DNA of 41,141 nucleotides from RGIG1828 sp045541875 (GTDB lineage Bacteria > Bacillota > Clostridia > UMGS1810). The notes under the pieces were generated by a model. That model had not been told where the DNA came from. It did not search any database and saw nothing but the letters and a program-made list of their open reading frames with translations. Within the stretch, counting starts at the first letter, position 1; every line of letters starts with the position of its first letter. The translations under genes were made by a program, and so were the position numbers. Positions 33,804 to 41,141 of the stretch are shown in pieces. The DNA lies in contig JAZQJX010000024.1 in assembly GCA_045541875.1 (NCBI GenBank), positions 1 through 41,141 on the forward strand. Direction: 5' to 3'.

Positions 33804-34385
33804 ATGGATATAGTAGTTGCAACAAATAACAAAGGGAAACTTTCTGAAATCAAAAAGATTCTTTCATCTCATAATGTTCTCTCACAAAGTGATGTGGGAG
33901 CAGACATTGAAGTTGATGAAACAGGAGTAACCTATGAAGAAAATGCATTTTTAAAGGCAGAGGCTATAAGGGCATATACAGATAAAATCATCATTGCAGA
34001 CGATTCAGGTCTTGAGGTTGACGTCTTAGACGGTGCTCCCGGACTTTACAGCGCCCGCTATGCAGGAGAGGGGACAACTCCCATGCAGGGAATTGAAAAA
34101 CTTCTTTTCAATCTCAAAGATTATAAACCTGAAGAAAAAACTGCACGTTTTGTATCCTGCATTGCACTTTTGATGCCAAACGGCGAAAAGCACACATTCA
34201 GAGGCGAGTGCGAAGGACTCATAATTGATGAACTCAGAGGCGAAAACGGATTCGGGTTTGATCCTGTTTTCTACGTTGAGGATTTCAAAAGAACTTTTTC
34301 TGAAATTTCTGACGAAGAGAAAAATTCCATAAGTCACAGGTTTAAAGCACTTGAAAAATTAAGAGATTTTCTGGATACCATATAA
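33804..34385 (+). CDS. rdgB: XTP/dITP diphosphatase (RdgB/HAM1)
   Basis: The 193-residue enzyme removes deaminated purine nucleotides from the pool. Motifs: VVATNNKGKLSEIKKIL, ADDSGLEVDVLDGAPGLYSA with the metal-binding Asp pair, GENGFGFDPVFYV and the terminal SISHRFKAL. ATG 33804 has CGGAG upstream; a longer frame from 33765 overlaps galK and is rejected. It is followed by a terminator. Confidence 0.95.
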   Translation: MDIVVATNNKGKLSEIKKILSSHNVLSQSDVGADIEVDETGVTYEENAFLKAEAIRAYTDKIIIADDSGLEVDVLDGAPGLYSARYAGEGTTPMQGIEKLLFNLKDYKPEEKTARFVSCIALLMPNGEKHTFRGECEGLIIDELRGENGFGFDPVFYVEDFKRTFSEISDEEKNSISHRFKALEKLRDFLDTI

Positions 34386-34390
34386 AATAT

Positions 34391-34440
34391 GGGGTTGCAA
34401 ATTACTTCTTACGAATTAATTTGCAACCCCTCTTTTGTTT
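34391..34440. terminator. Bidirectional terminator between rdgB and the LuxR-type gene
   Basis: GGGGTTGCAAATTA and TAATTTGCAACCCC form a 14-bp stem, followed by TCTTTTGTTTT on the plus strand. It serves both convergent genes. Confidence 0.85.
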
Positions 34441-35525
34441 TAAAATATTCTCAGTTGTCTGAGCAACGTGCAAAATTCCTGTCTTGTTTTCACCTGACAT
34501 ATTTCAAACATGTTTTTAAGTTTATATTTTATTCCGTTTACAGACATATTAACCCTTGATGCAATTTCCTCATAGGTGTTTCCCTCCAGAAGCAATTCGA
34601 CAATAATAAAGTCGGGATCGCAAAGGGAGGAGAGCAGGGTTTCAATTTTAATAAGCCTTTTCACTTCTTCATCTGAGTAGAAAAGTTTGTCACCGGAATT
34701 TTCGGCATCACTTTTAAGATATACTTTTTCAAATTGCTCATCAGATGCTGTGCCGGTTGTTTCTCCGGTAACAAATGTACTTGAAATATATATTATAACT
34801 GAGTTGATGTTTTTGTTTTTACAAAGGATTTTTGCAAGGTCAAGTCCTGCGCTTGCAAAGCAATCAAGATTTGATTTCACATGAGTTATGGCAGGCTTGT
34901 GCATGGTGACGAGGCTATTGCCGCCGTAACTTGCAATGTATATGCTTTCTTTGTTTTCAAGATGGCTTATAAGGGAAATTGCCGCAAAATCATTGACACA
35001 AATACAACCGTCAAACTCTGACTGTCTTTTTGAAAATTCTTCAAAACAGCGAACAAGGGAACCTTTGTTATAAAAGACGTTGTCTTTGCAGGGCTCCAGG
35101 GCAAAAAATGCTTCTTCCTTGAACTTGTCACTTGTAGAATTGGGATTGACTCCGTAAAGACATATTTTTGTACTGCCGCAAGACTTGAGATGTGTGTAAA
35201 GAGTATTCATATCTTTTGAAATATCTCCGGTCACAACAGAATAGGTTTTACCCCCAAGACCGGGAGTGTGATTGCCCATAACTATAATTCTGTTTTGGAA
35301 AAAGGTTTTGGCAGTATCTGTTATTTCATCAAGCCATGCTGCATCGGAACCTATGACAAAAAGCACGTCGTTTTCTGTTACAAAAAATCCGTCAAGTTCT
35401 TCAATGCATGAGAGGAGAATAAGCATAAAACGTTTTTGCTTTTTTTCGTTTAAAAGTCCGCCAAATATTCTTTTGTACCAGTTACTGCATTCGTACTGTG
35501 GCTCACCGATGGCAAAGCATGTCAT
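34440..35525 (-). CDS. Transcriptional regulator with LacI-type sensor and C-terminal LuxR HTH
   Basis: The 361-residue protein has an N-terminal region (about 1-260) that reads like a periplasmic-binding-protein fold sensor of the LacI/GalR type: NRIIVMGNHTPGLGG, TKICLYGVNPNSTSDK, FDGCICVNDFAAISLISHL, SIYIASYGGNSLV and the closing TGLDLAK-like SAGLDLAKILC. The usual N-terminal LacI HTH is missing. A LuxR/NarL-type HTH is at the C-terminus instead (about 300-350, LLLEGNTYEEIASRVNMSV then NGIKYKLKNMF). ATG 35525 has AAAGAGGTGATT upstream. It is divergent from the sugar-acid operon at 35707 and is probably its sugar-responsive regulator. Confidence 0.82.
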   Translation of the reverse strand: MTCFAIGEPQYECSNWYKRIFGGLLNEKKQKRFMLILLSCIEELDGFFVTENDVLFVIGSDAAWLDEITDTAKTFFQNRIIVMGNHTPGLGGKTYSVVTGDISKDMNTLYTHLKSCGSTKICLYGVNPNSTSDKFKEEAFFALEPCKDNVFYNKGSLVRCFEEFSKRQSEFDGCICVNDFAAISLISHLENKESIYIASYGGNSLVTMHKPAITHVKSNLDCFASAGLDLAKILCKNKNINSVIIYISSTFVTGETTGTASDEQFEKVYLKSDAENSGDKLFYSDEEVKRLIKIETLLSSLCDPDFIIVELLLEGNTYEEIASRVNMSVNGIKYKLKNMFEICQVKTRQEFCTLLRQLRIF

Positions 35526-35706
35526 TTGAATCACCTCTTTATACAAAAATGGTATCATAGCACGGTAAATTAGTCAAGTACAGAAAAATGCGAAAGAATA
35601 TCCATGAGATTTTGCTTGATAAATGGAAAGTTTTATAGTACATTATAAGTAGAATGTTGTGAAAATATATAAATCACGGCGTATTCATCCGAAAGGAGAA
35701 AGATAT
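35526..35706. promoter_or_regulatory. Divergent control region of the sugar-acid operon
   Basis: On the plus strand TTGATA (35616-35621) and TACATT (35639-35644) with a 17-nt spacer are a plausible, weak promoter for the operon. On the minus strand TTGACT and a downstream TACCAT with 17-nt spacing could serve the regulator. The region is 181 nt and has no gene. Confidence 0.45.
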
Positions 35707-36387
35707 ATGAAAATTACATGGCTCGGTCAGGCAGGTCTCATGTTTGAAACAGACGGGAAAATCATAATTTCCGATCCTTACCTTTCCGACAGCGTTGAAA
35801 AAATTAATCCGAAAAACAAACGCAGAATACCTGTTTGTGAAAAATTTCTGAAAATAAAGCCCGACATAATACTTCTCACTCACAATCATCTTGATCACAC
35901 AGATCCTGAAACTCTGAAACACTACCTTAAAGATGATTCAGGTGTTCTGGTGCTGGCATCCGCCAATGCCTGGGATAGCGTGAGAAAATTTGGCGGTGAT
36001 AATAATTATGTTGAGTTTAATCCCGGAACAGTCTGGACTGAGGGGAATGTGAGATTTACTGCAGTAAAAGCGGAACACTCCGACCACCGCGCAATCGGAA
36101 TTATTGTTGAGGCTGAAGGAAAGAAATATTACATTACCGGAGACACTCTTTATAATGAAAATGTTTTAGATAGTCTCCCACCTGATATTGACTACATATT
36201 CCTTCCTGTAAACGGTGTTGGCAACAATATGAATATGACAGATGCCGCCGCCTTTTGCACAAAGGTGGGAGCAGTTGCAATACCGTATCACTGCGGACTT
36301 TTTGATAGCCTCAGCCTTGATGATTTCCCCTTTGAAAATAAGATTGTACCATCTGTTTATGAAGAAATAAAATTGCAGGAGAGATAA
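35707..36387 (+). CDS. UlaG-like metallo-beta-lactamase fold hydrolase, putative sugar lactonase
   Basis: The 226-residue protein has the zinc motif ILLTHNHLDHTDPE (H-x-H-x-D-H). Further ligands are in AVKAEHSDHRAIGI and YITGDTLYN, and the closing His in AIPYHCGLFD. This is the UlaG/YtkL-type MBL subfamily; UlaG is the L-ascorbate-6-phosphate lactonase. As first gene of an operon with a sugar dehydrogenase and dgoD it may open the sugar lactone. ATG 35707 has AAAGGAGAAAG upstream. The activity is inferred from context. Confidence 0.75.
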   Translation: MKITWLGQAGLMFETDGKIIISDPYLSDSVEKINPKNKRRIPVCEKFLKIKPDIILLTHNHLDHTDPETLKHYLKDDSGVLVLASANAWDSVRKFGGDNNYVEFNPGTVWTEGNVRFTAVKAEHSDHRAIGIIVEAEGKKYYITGDTLYNENVLDSLPPDIDYIFLPVNGVGNNMNMTDAAAFCTKVGAVAIPYHCGLFDSLSLDDFPFENKIVPSVYEEIKLQER

Positions 36388-36389
36388 TA

Positions 36390-37541
36390 ATGAAAATCAC
36401 ACGAATTGAACTTATAAAAGTTAAACCCCGATGGATGTTTCTCAAAATGTATACCGACACAGATATTGTGGGACTTGGCGAACCTGTGCTGGAAGGACAT
36501 ACCAATGCAGTTGAAGCGGTTATAAATGAGTTTGAGGAGTATCTTATAGGAAAAGATCCAATGCAGATTGAACACCACGTTCAGGCACTTTACCGCGGCG
36601 GTTTTTATCGTGGAGGACCTTTGATGCTGTCTGCCATAAGCGGAATAGAACAGGCAATGTGGGACATAAAAGGTAAATATTATAACTGTCCCGTATATGA
36701 GATGCTGGGAGGAAAATGCCGAGATAAAATCAGAATGTACACTCATGTGAAACGCGCGGCTGTGGGCGGTGACTTTTCCATAGATGAAATGCTTGAAATC
36801 ACACAGAGCCGTCTTGATGAAGGATATACTGCACTTAAATACTCCATAATTCCGCCGATAAAGGCAATAGAATCCCCTGAAAACACGCAAAAACACGTTG
36901 AACGTTTCAGGGCAATAAGGGAAAAAATCGGCATGGGTGTGGATCTCGCCATCGATTTTCACGGAAGAGTAAGTCCTGCCATGGCGGTCAGACTTGCCGA
37001 GGAACTTAAACCCTACACGCCCTTTTTTATAGAAGAACCCTGTCTTCCTGAAAACGTGGACTGTATGGTAAATATTGCACGTTCAACTTCTGTTCCGATT
37101 GCCGCAGGGGAGAGACTTTTTGGGAAATGGCAATACAGAGAACTTCTGGAAAAACAGGCAGTAAGCGTTGTTCAGCCTGATATCTGTCACTGCGGAGGCA
37201 TATTTGAAGGCAGAAAAATTGCCGCAATGTCAGAACTGTACTTTGGCTCTGTTGCACCTCACAATCCCCTTGGCCCCATATCACTTGCATCCTGTATCCA
37301 ACTTGATGCCTGCATACCCAACTTCCTTGTTCAGGAGCATCCGGGAAATCCCGATAAATCTGACCTTGGTGTGGGATATATCAGGAATCCTTTTGTGATA
37401 AAAGACGGTTACATTGATGTTCCAAAAGGACCGGGGCTTGGTGTTGAACTTGATGAAGAGGCATTAAAAGATAAAATCTACGACGGAAAATGGACAACTC
37501 CAAGACAGTATTTTGAAGATGGTTCTGTGGCAGACTGGTAA
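36390..37541 (+). CDS. dgoD: D-galactonate dehydratase
   Basis: The 383-residue enolase-superfamily protein matches DgoD along its length (PRWMFLKMYTDTDIVGLGEP, LYRGGFYRGGPLMLSAISGI, the WDIKGK block). Active-site residues are present: Asp and His in AIDFHGRVSP, Glu in FIEEPCLP, Glu in AAGERLFGKW and His in APHNPLGPI. It dehydrates galactonate to 2-keto-3-deoxygalactonate. ATG 36390 has AGGAGAGA upstream and is 2 nt after the MBL gene. A related sugar acid as substrate is possible, but the match is closest to DgoD. Confidence 0.9.
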   Translation: MKITRIELIKVKPRWMFLKMYTDTDIVGLGEPVLEGHTNAVEAVINEFEEYLIGKDPMQIEHHVQALYRGGFYRGGPLMLSAISGIEQAMWDIKGKYYNCPVYEMLGGKCRDKIRMYTHVKRAAVGGDFSIDEMLEITQSRLDEGYTALKYSIIPPIKAIESPENTQKHVERFRAIREKIGMGVDLAIDFHGRVSPAMAVRLAEELKPYTPFFIEEPCLPENVDCMVNIARSTSVPIAAGERLFGKWQYRELLEKQAVSVVQPDICHCGGIFEGRKIAAMSELYFGSVAPHNPLGPISLASCIQLDACIPNFLVQEHPGNPDKSDLGVGYIRNPFVIKDGYIDVPKGPGLGVELDEEALKDKIYDGKWTTPRQYFEDGSVADW

Positions 37542-37556
37542 AAAGGAGATGTGAAA

Positions 37557-38666
37557 ATGGGAAAACGATGGTCAGAAGAAAGAATATGGAACTGGTATAA
37601 TTCCCGTCCCTGGATTAGAGGATGTAACTACATGAGTGCAGACTGTGCCAATAGAATTGACCAGTGGCAATCTCTTGGATTTGAGAAAAGAATGGAAACT
37701 GCAGAGAAGGAACTCGCTCTTGCTGAGAGTATTGGTTTTAACAGTTTACGTCTTATAGTGGATTTTGTGGTCTGGAGAGATGAGCATGACACTTTTTTTG
37801 AACGATTTGACAGATATCTTGATATGCTTAAAAAGCATAATATGACTGCAACGGTAGTTCTTGCAAATGATTGTATGCCACCCAAAAATGATGCATGGAA
37901 AGAACCGAAAATCGGTGTTCAGACCTATGACTGGGGCTACCATGGAGGAAGAAAAAATTCTCAGCATGGCACATTTTCTGTTCCGGGATTCCATGTTCTT
38001 GACGAGGAAGAATCAAGAGAGCAGTATTACCGGATGATAAAAGAAATTGTTGAAAAACATAAAAACGATGAGAGAATTATTATCTGGGATGTATATAACG
38101 AAGCGGGCAACAGTAACCGTCAGGATATAACAATGCCACATCTTAAAAAAATCTTTGAAATAATAAGAGAAATTGATCCTATTCAACCTTTAACAAGTTG
38201 TGTGTGGAATTTCAGAGGCGATCCCAAAGTGGAACTTCTGGAAACTGAGAAATATTCAATAGAGAATTCGGATATCATATCATACCACAGTTATTCAGAT
38301 TATCAGGACAACATAAAGGAAATCAAAAGACTTAAAGCCTACAACCGTCCCATAATAAACACCGAGTGGCTCGGGAGATGCTATGGAAATACAGTTGAGG
38401 AAATGTTTCCGCTTTTCTATCTTGAAGGCATCGCCTGCTACAACTGGGGCTTTGTTGCAGGTAAGTATCAGACATATGAACCATGGAACAAGGTGTGGGA
38501 TGAATACGAAGAAAACCCTGATATGAATTTTGATTTTACAAAGTGGTTCCATGACCTCTACAGACCAAATCATCATCCGTATAATCCAAAGGAGATAGAT
38601 ATCATAAAGGAATACTGTGATCTGGCAGATAAGGATTTTGAACAAAAAAAGGAGAAAAACAAGTGA
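37557..38666 (+). CDS. TIM-barrel glycoside hydrolase (GH5/clan A-like)
   Basis: The 369-residue protein has a clan GH-A layout. It opens with WIRGCNYMSADC and LAESIGFNSLRLIVDFVVW. The acid/base Glu is in IIIWDVYNEAGNSNR, and the nucleophile Glu in RPIINTEWLGRCYG. There is no signal peptide, so it acts in the cytoplasm on an imported small glycoside. ATG 37557 is favoured over GTG 37551 by spacing to AGGAG. The stop overlaps the next start. The family is probably GH5-like; the sugar released is unknown, though galactosides or galactonate-containing disaccharides would suit the operon. Confidence 0.78.
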   Translation: MGKRWSEERIWNWYNSRPWIRGCNYMSADCANRIDQWQSLGFEKRMETAEKELALAESIGFNSLRLIVDFVVWRDEHDTFFERFDRYLDMLKKHNMTATVVLANDCMPPKNDAWKEPKIGVQTYDWGYHGGRKNSQHGTFSVPGFHVLDEEESREQYYRMIKEIVEKHKNDERIIIWDVYNEAGNSNRQDITMPHLKKIFEIIREIDPIQPLTSCVWNFRGDPKVELLETEKYSIENSDIISYHSYSDYQDNIKEIKRLKAYNRPIINTEWLGRCYGNTVEEMFPLFYLEGIACYNWGFVAGKYQTYEPWNKVWDEYEENPDMNFDFTKWFHDLYRPNHHPYNPKEIDIIKEYCDLADKDFEQKKEKNK

Positions 38667-39448
38667 AGACAGAGAAATCAGTATTTATAACAGGTGCGCA
38701 AGCAGGCACCGGATTTGCCATAGCGGAAAGATTTGCCCGGGAGGGCTATGCAGTTTTCATTGGAAGCAGAAACGGAGAAAATGCAAAGGAAAGTGCAGAG
38801 AAAATCCAAAAAGAATATGGAGTTTTTTCCAAAGGATATGAATATCAGACTGAGGTTTTATGCGAGGAAGAAGTAAAGTCTATTTTTGACGACATAAAAA
38901 ATACGGGATATCTTCTTGATACCCTTGTTTTAAATGCGGCAAATCTTGGAATCGGTCAGGTCAGTTTCGATGTTGACATAGAAGAATTTATGAATGTTTT
39001 CCAAACAAACATCGGCTGGAACTTCCTCATGGCACGAAATGCAGGAGAACAAATGAGGGAAAAAGGAAAAGGGTCAATAGTATTCATAGGCTCAAATTCT
39101 GCACTCCGTGTAACGGAAAACCGTTGCGCTTACTGTTCTTCTAAAAGTGCCATAATTGCAATGTCAAAATCCCTGGCAGTTGACTGGGGAAAATATGGCA
39201 TACGTTCAAACTGTGTTTTGCCGGGAATGATAAAGACAAAACGCTGGGAGGAAAACCTCAACAATACTAAATACGCTCTTGCAAACTATACTCCCATTGA
39301 AGATATTGCTGAGTTTGAGGATATCGCCAATGCTGTGTGGTATTTTGGCACTGACCAGTCCAGAAACACTACCGGATCAGAATTGGTAGTAGATGGCGGA
39401 ATGCTTGCCCAACTTACTCCAAACATAGAAAGGAAACTTTGGGAATGA
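38663..39448 (+). CDS. Short-chain dehydrogenase/reductase, probable sugar dehydrogenase
   Basis: The 261-residue SDR has a Rossmann Gly motif VFITGAQAGTGFAIAERFA, LVLNAANLG, the active-site Ser in VFIGSNSAL, Tyr and Lys in CAYCSSKSAI and the PG motif NCVLPGMIKT. It starts at GTG 38663, overlapping the previous stop (GTGA), with AGGAGAAA upstream. In context it likely oxidises galactose (or a relative) to the lactone, with NAD(P) as cofactor. Substrate assignment is inference. Confidence 0.85.
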   Translation: MKTEKSVFITGAQAGTGFAIAERFAREGYAVFIGSRNGENAKESAEKIQKEYGVFSKGYEYQTEVLCEEEVKSIFDDIKNTGYLLDTLVLNAANLGIGQVSFDVDIEEFMNVFQTNIGWNFLMARNAGEQMREKGKGSIVFIGSNSALRVTENRCAYCSSKSAIIAMSKSLAVDWGKYGIRSNCVLPGMIKTKRWEENLNNTKYALANYTPIEDIAEFEDIANAVWYFGTDQSRNTTGSELVVDGGMLAQLTPNIERKLWE

Positions 39449-40107
39449 AAGATATAAGACAGGAAATCATAGAAACTATCGTGAGGGAAAGGCTTATTGT
39501 AATTGTAAGAGGGATAGAAAAAAGCAAACTTATTCCTCTTTCAGAGGCAATGTATGAAGGTGGTGTGCGCCTTCTGGAGATTACCTATTCCACCGACGGC
39601 AAAGTAACAGACGAGGAAACTGCCGAAAGCATAAAGCAATTGTCTGAGCACTTTAAAGGCAGAATGCATATCGGTGCAGGAACTGTTGTCACGAAGCGTC
39701 AGGTGAAACTCACCAAAGAAGCGGGCGGAGAATTTATAATTGCCCCCGACACAAATCCCAAAGTCATAGAAAAAACCATTTCACTTGATATGGTTTCTAT
39801 CCCCGGTGCCCTCACTCCGACGGAAATCTGCACAGCCCACAGATGCGGTGCGGATTTTGTGAAACTTTTTCCGGTGACAAGCCTTGGAGCAGAATATGTA
39901 AAAGCAATTAAGGCTCCCCTTAGCGGCATAAAACTTCTTGCGGTTGGCGGGGTGAATGACAAAAATATGGGAGACTATCTGAAGACGGGAATTTCAGGCT
40001 TTGGTGTGGGTTCCAACATCATTGATAAAAAACTTCTGGAAAAAGAAGACTACAGTGTGATAACAGAACTTGCAAAAAGGTATGTCAATGCTGCAAAGGG
40101 AGAATAA
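39445..40107 (+). CDS. dgoA: 2-dehydro-3-deoxy-6-phosphogalactonate (KDPGal/KDPG) aldolase
   Basis: The 220-residue class I aldolase has the active-site Glu in RLLEITYST, GAGTVVTK, IAPDTNPKVI, PGALTPTEIC and the Schiff-base Lys in ADFVKLFPVTSLG. It cleaves the phosphorylated keto-deoxy acid to pyruvate and glyceraldehyde 3-phosphate. ATG 39445 lies in an ATGA overlap with the SDR stop and has AAAGGA upstream; TTG 39439 is too close to the site. Pairing with dgoK and dgoD favours the galacto form over KDPG. Confidence 0.9.
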   Translation: MKDIRQEIIETIVRERLIVIVRGIEKSKLIPLSEAMYEGGVRLLEITYSTDGKVTDEETAESIKQLSEHFKGRMHIGAGTVVTKRQVKLTKEAGGEFIIAPDTNPKVIEKTISLDMVSIPGALTPTEICTAHRCGADFVKLFPVTSLGAEYVKAIKAPLSGIKLLAVGGVNDKNMGDYLKTGISGFGVGSNIIDKKLLEKEDYSVITELAKRYVNAAKGE

Positions 40108-40109
40108 TT

Positions 40110-41042
40110 ATGGCACATTATATAACAATAGACGGTGGCACAAGCAACACCAGGGTGAGCCTTGTACGGGATGAGGACGTAATTTCCACATTGAGAATTT
40201 CACTGGGAGCATTTTCTGCTTTTGATAATAAAAGTGCGTTGAAAGAAGCAATCAAGTCTGCAATAGACTCACTATTGTCAAATTCTAAAAAGTCATACGA
40301 GGATATAGAGTGTATTCTTGCATCAGGAATGATAACCTCAGAATTCGGTCTTTGTCCCCTGGACCATATTAATGTTCCGGCAGGTCTTGGAAAATTGCAT
40401 CAAAATATGGAAAGAGTGATTTTAGACGAAATCTGTCCTGTCCCGTTTATGTTCGTGCGGGGAGTAAAGTGCATTGGAGACAGCCTTGAAGATACAGATA
40501 TGATGCGTGGAGAAGAAACTGAACTTATGGGCATTATGACGGACAGTAAAAGGGATTGTATATATATTCTTCCGGGCTCTCACTCAAAAGTAATAAGAGT
40601 GAATCCTGACCGGGAAATAGAAACATTTTCCACTCTTTTAACAGGGGAAATGGTAAAGGCAATATCTGATGATACCATTTTAAAAGATGCAATAGACTTA
40701 AAATGTAAAAACATAGATTATGAATATCTTTTAAAGGGGTATAAATTCTGCAAAGAGCATGGAATAAACAAATCCCTTTTCAAGGTCAGAATTTTGAAAA
40801 ATGTTTTCTCTGCCGGTTCATCGCAGTTATATAGTTTTTTCCTTGGAATAATTTTGACTGATGAAATAAAAGAAGTGGAGAAATATGATGCTCCTCGGGT
40901 TGTGATTGGAGGAAAACATCAACTCAAAGAGGCGATTGCTGCGATTCTTCGTGAGGTTTCTTCAAAAGAGATTATTGTCCTTTCTGATGAACAGGTAGAC
41001 CAATCGGTCACAAAGGGACTTATGAAAATTTATAAAGGATAA
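40110..41042 (+). CDS. dgoK: 2-dehydro-3-deoxygalactonokinase
   Basis: The 310-residue DgoK-family kinase opens with YITIDGGTSNTRVSLV, a phosphate-binding motif of the ASKHA fold. It also has ILASGMITSEFGL, VPAGLGKLH, MMRGEETELMGI and ILPGSHSKVI. It phosphorylates KDGal at C6 for the dgoA aldolase. ATG 40110 is 2 nt after dgoA, with AAAGGGAG upstream. It is the last gene of the operon; the right-hand repeat starts 8 nt beyond its stop and its hairpins may end transcription. Confidence 0.93.
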   Translation: MAHYITIDGGTSNTRVSLVRDEDVISTLRISLGAFSAFDNKSALKEAIKSAIDSLLSNSKKSYEDIECILASGMITSEFGLCPLDHINVPAGLGKLHQNMERVILDEICPVPFMFVRGVKCIGDSLEDTDMMRGEETELMGIMTDSKRDCIYILPGSHSKVIRVNPDREIETFSTLLTGEMVKAISDDTILKDAIDLKCKNIDYEYLLKGYKFCKEHGINKSLFKVRILKNVFSAGSSQLYSFFLGIILTDEIKEVEKYDAPRVVIGGKHQLKEAIAAILREVSSKEIIVLSDEQVDQSVTKGLMKIYKG

Positions 41043-41050
41043 AATACAAT

Positions 41051-41141
41051 AAGAAAAGCGGCTTCGCCGCACCGCCTGCGGCGGGAGTGCGGAGCAAATT
41101 CGCTTTGCTTAAGCCATGTGCATTGTGGAAAAGCAAATTTG
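41051..41141 (+). repeat. Right copy of the inverted terminal repeat, cut by the window edge
   Basis: 41051-41096 is exactly the reverse complement of 77-122, and 41101-41141 nearly that of 32-72. It contains two strong hairpins and a GCAAA/TTTGC pair, and ends inside the AT-rich palindrome seen whole at the left end. It follows dgoK by 8 nt. Confidence 0.85.

Noticed and set aside
1..41141. CRISPR arrays, tRNA or rRNA genes
   Set aside because: No regularly spaced direct repeats, no tRNA cloverleaf with its TTCRANNC arm and no rRNA core sequence were seen on either strand by eye.

Overview
The window reads as chromosome of a low-GC, spore-forming member of the Clostridia (Bacillota), probably an uncultured gut or anaerobic-habitat lineage. 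The basis is spmA/spmB, a PolC-type DNA polymerase next to ispG, a T-box leader, the GatCAB route to amidated tRNA, yqhQ-prmC synteny, AT-rich intergenic DNA and strong AGGAGG-type ribosome binding sites. Genus cannot be read from the sequence. No rRNA, tRNA or CRISPR array was seen. A roughly 90-bp GC-rich, hairpin-rich repeat sits at both window ends in opposite orientation (32-122 and 41051-41141), so the segment is bounded by copies of a dispersed repeat.

Layout. 229-1325: spmA-spmB. 1319-4581: an AraC-type regulator divergent from a circularly permuted GH3 beta-glycosidase. 5044-7317: a degenerate polymorphic-toxin locus with a DUF4417 gene, a PT-TG/Ntox50-like toxin, its immunity gene, a frameshifted toxin scrap and two orphan immunity remnants. 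7609-12574: a T-box-controlled aspS-gatC fusion, a shortened gatA-like gene that has lost the amidase Lys and cis-Ser, and gatB. 12627-17993: polC and ispG. 18011-20896: a three-gene operon of unknown function encoding a winged-HTH protein, a beta-CASP metallo-beta-lactamase nuclease and a PD-(D/E)XK nuclease-like protein. This is the best candidate for an undescribed system. It is followed by two large palindromes (21009-21095). 21255-24782: prophage-derived genes (terL, a terS-like gene without its HTH, an S24-peptidase repressor with a divergent operator, and small zinc-ribbon proteins). 25031-32590: cell-envelope and housekeeping genes (DUF805, class A PBP, BofC-like protein, prmC, yqhQ, two membrane-anchored exported proteins). 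32603-34385: galK and rdgB. 34440-41042: a regulator with a LacI-type sensor and a LuxR-type HTH, divergent from a six-gene sugar-acid operon.

How the genes work together. The last operon spells out a De Ley-Doudoroff-type route: a cytoplasmic glycosidase, an SDR sugar dehydrogenase, an MBL-fold putative lactonase, galactonate dehydratase (dgoD), KDGal kinase (dgoK) and KDPGal aldolase (dgoA). galK for the Leloir route lies just upstream in a separate unit. The asp/gat operon supplies Asp-tRNA and, through transamidation, Asn-tRNA and possibly Gln-tRNA. Its leader has the T-box and terminator that would sense uncharged tRNA.
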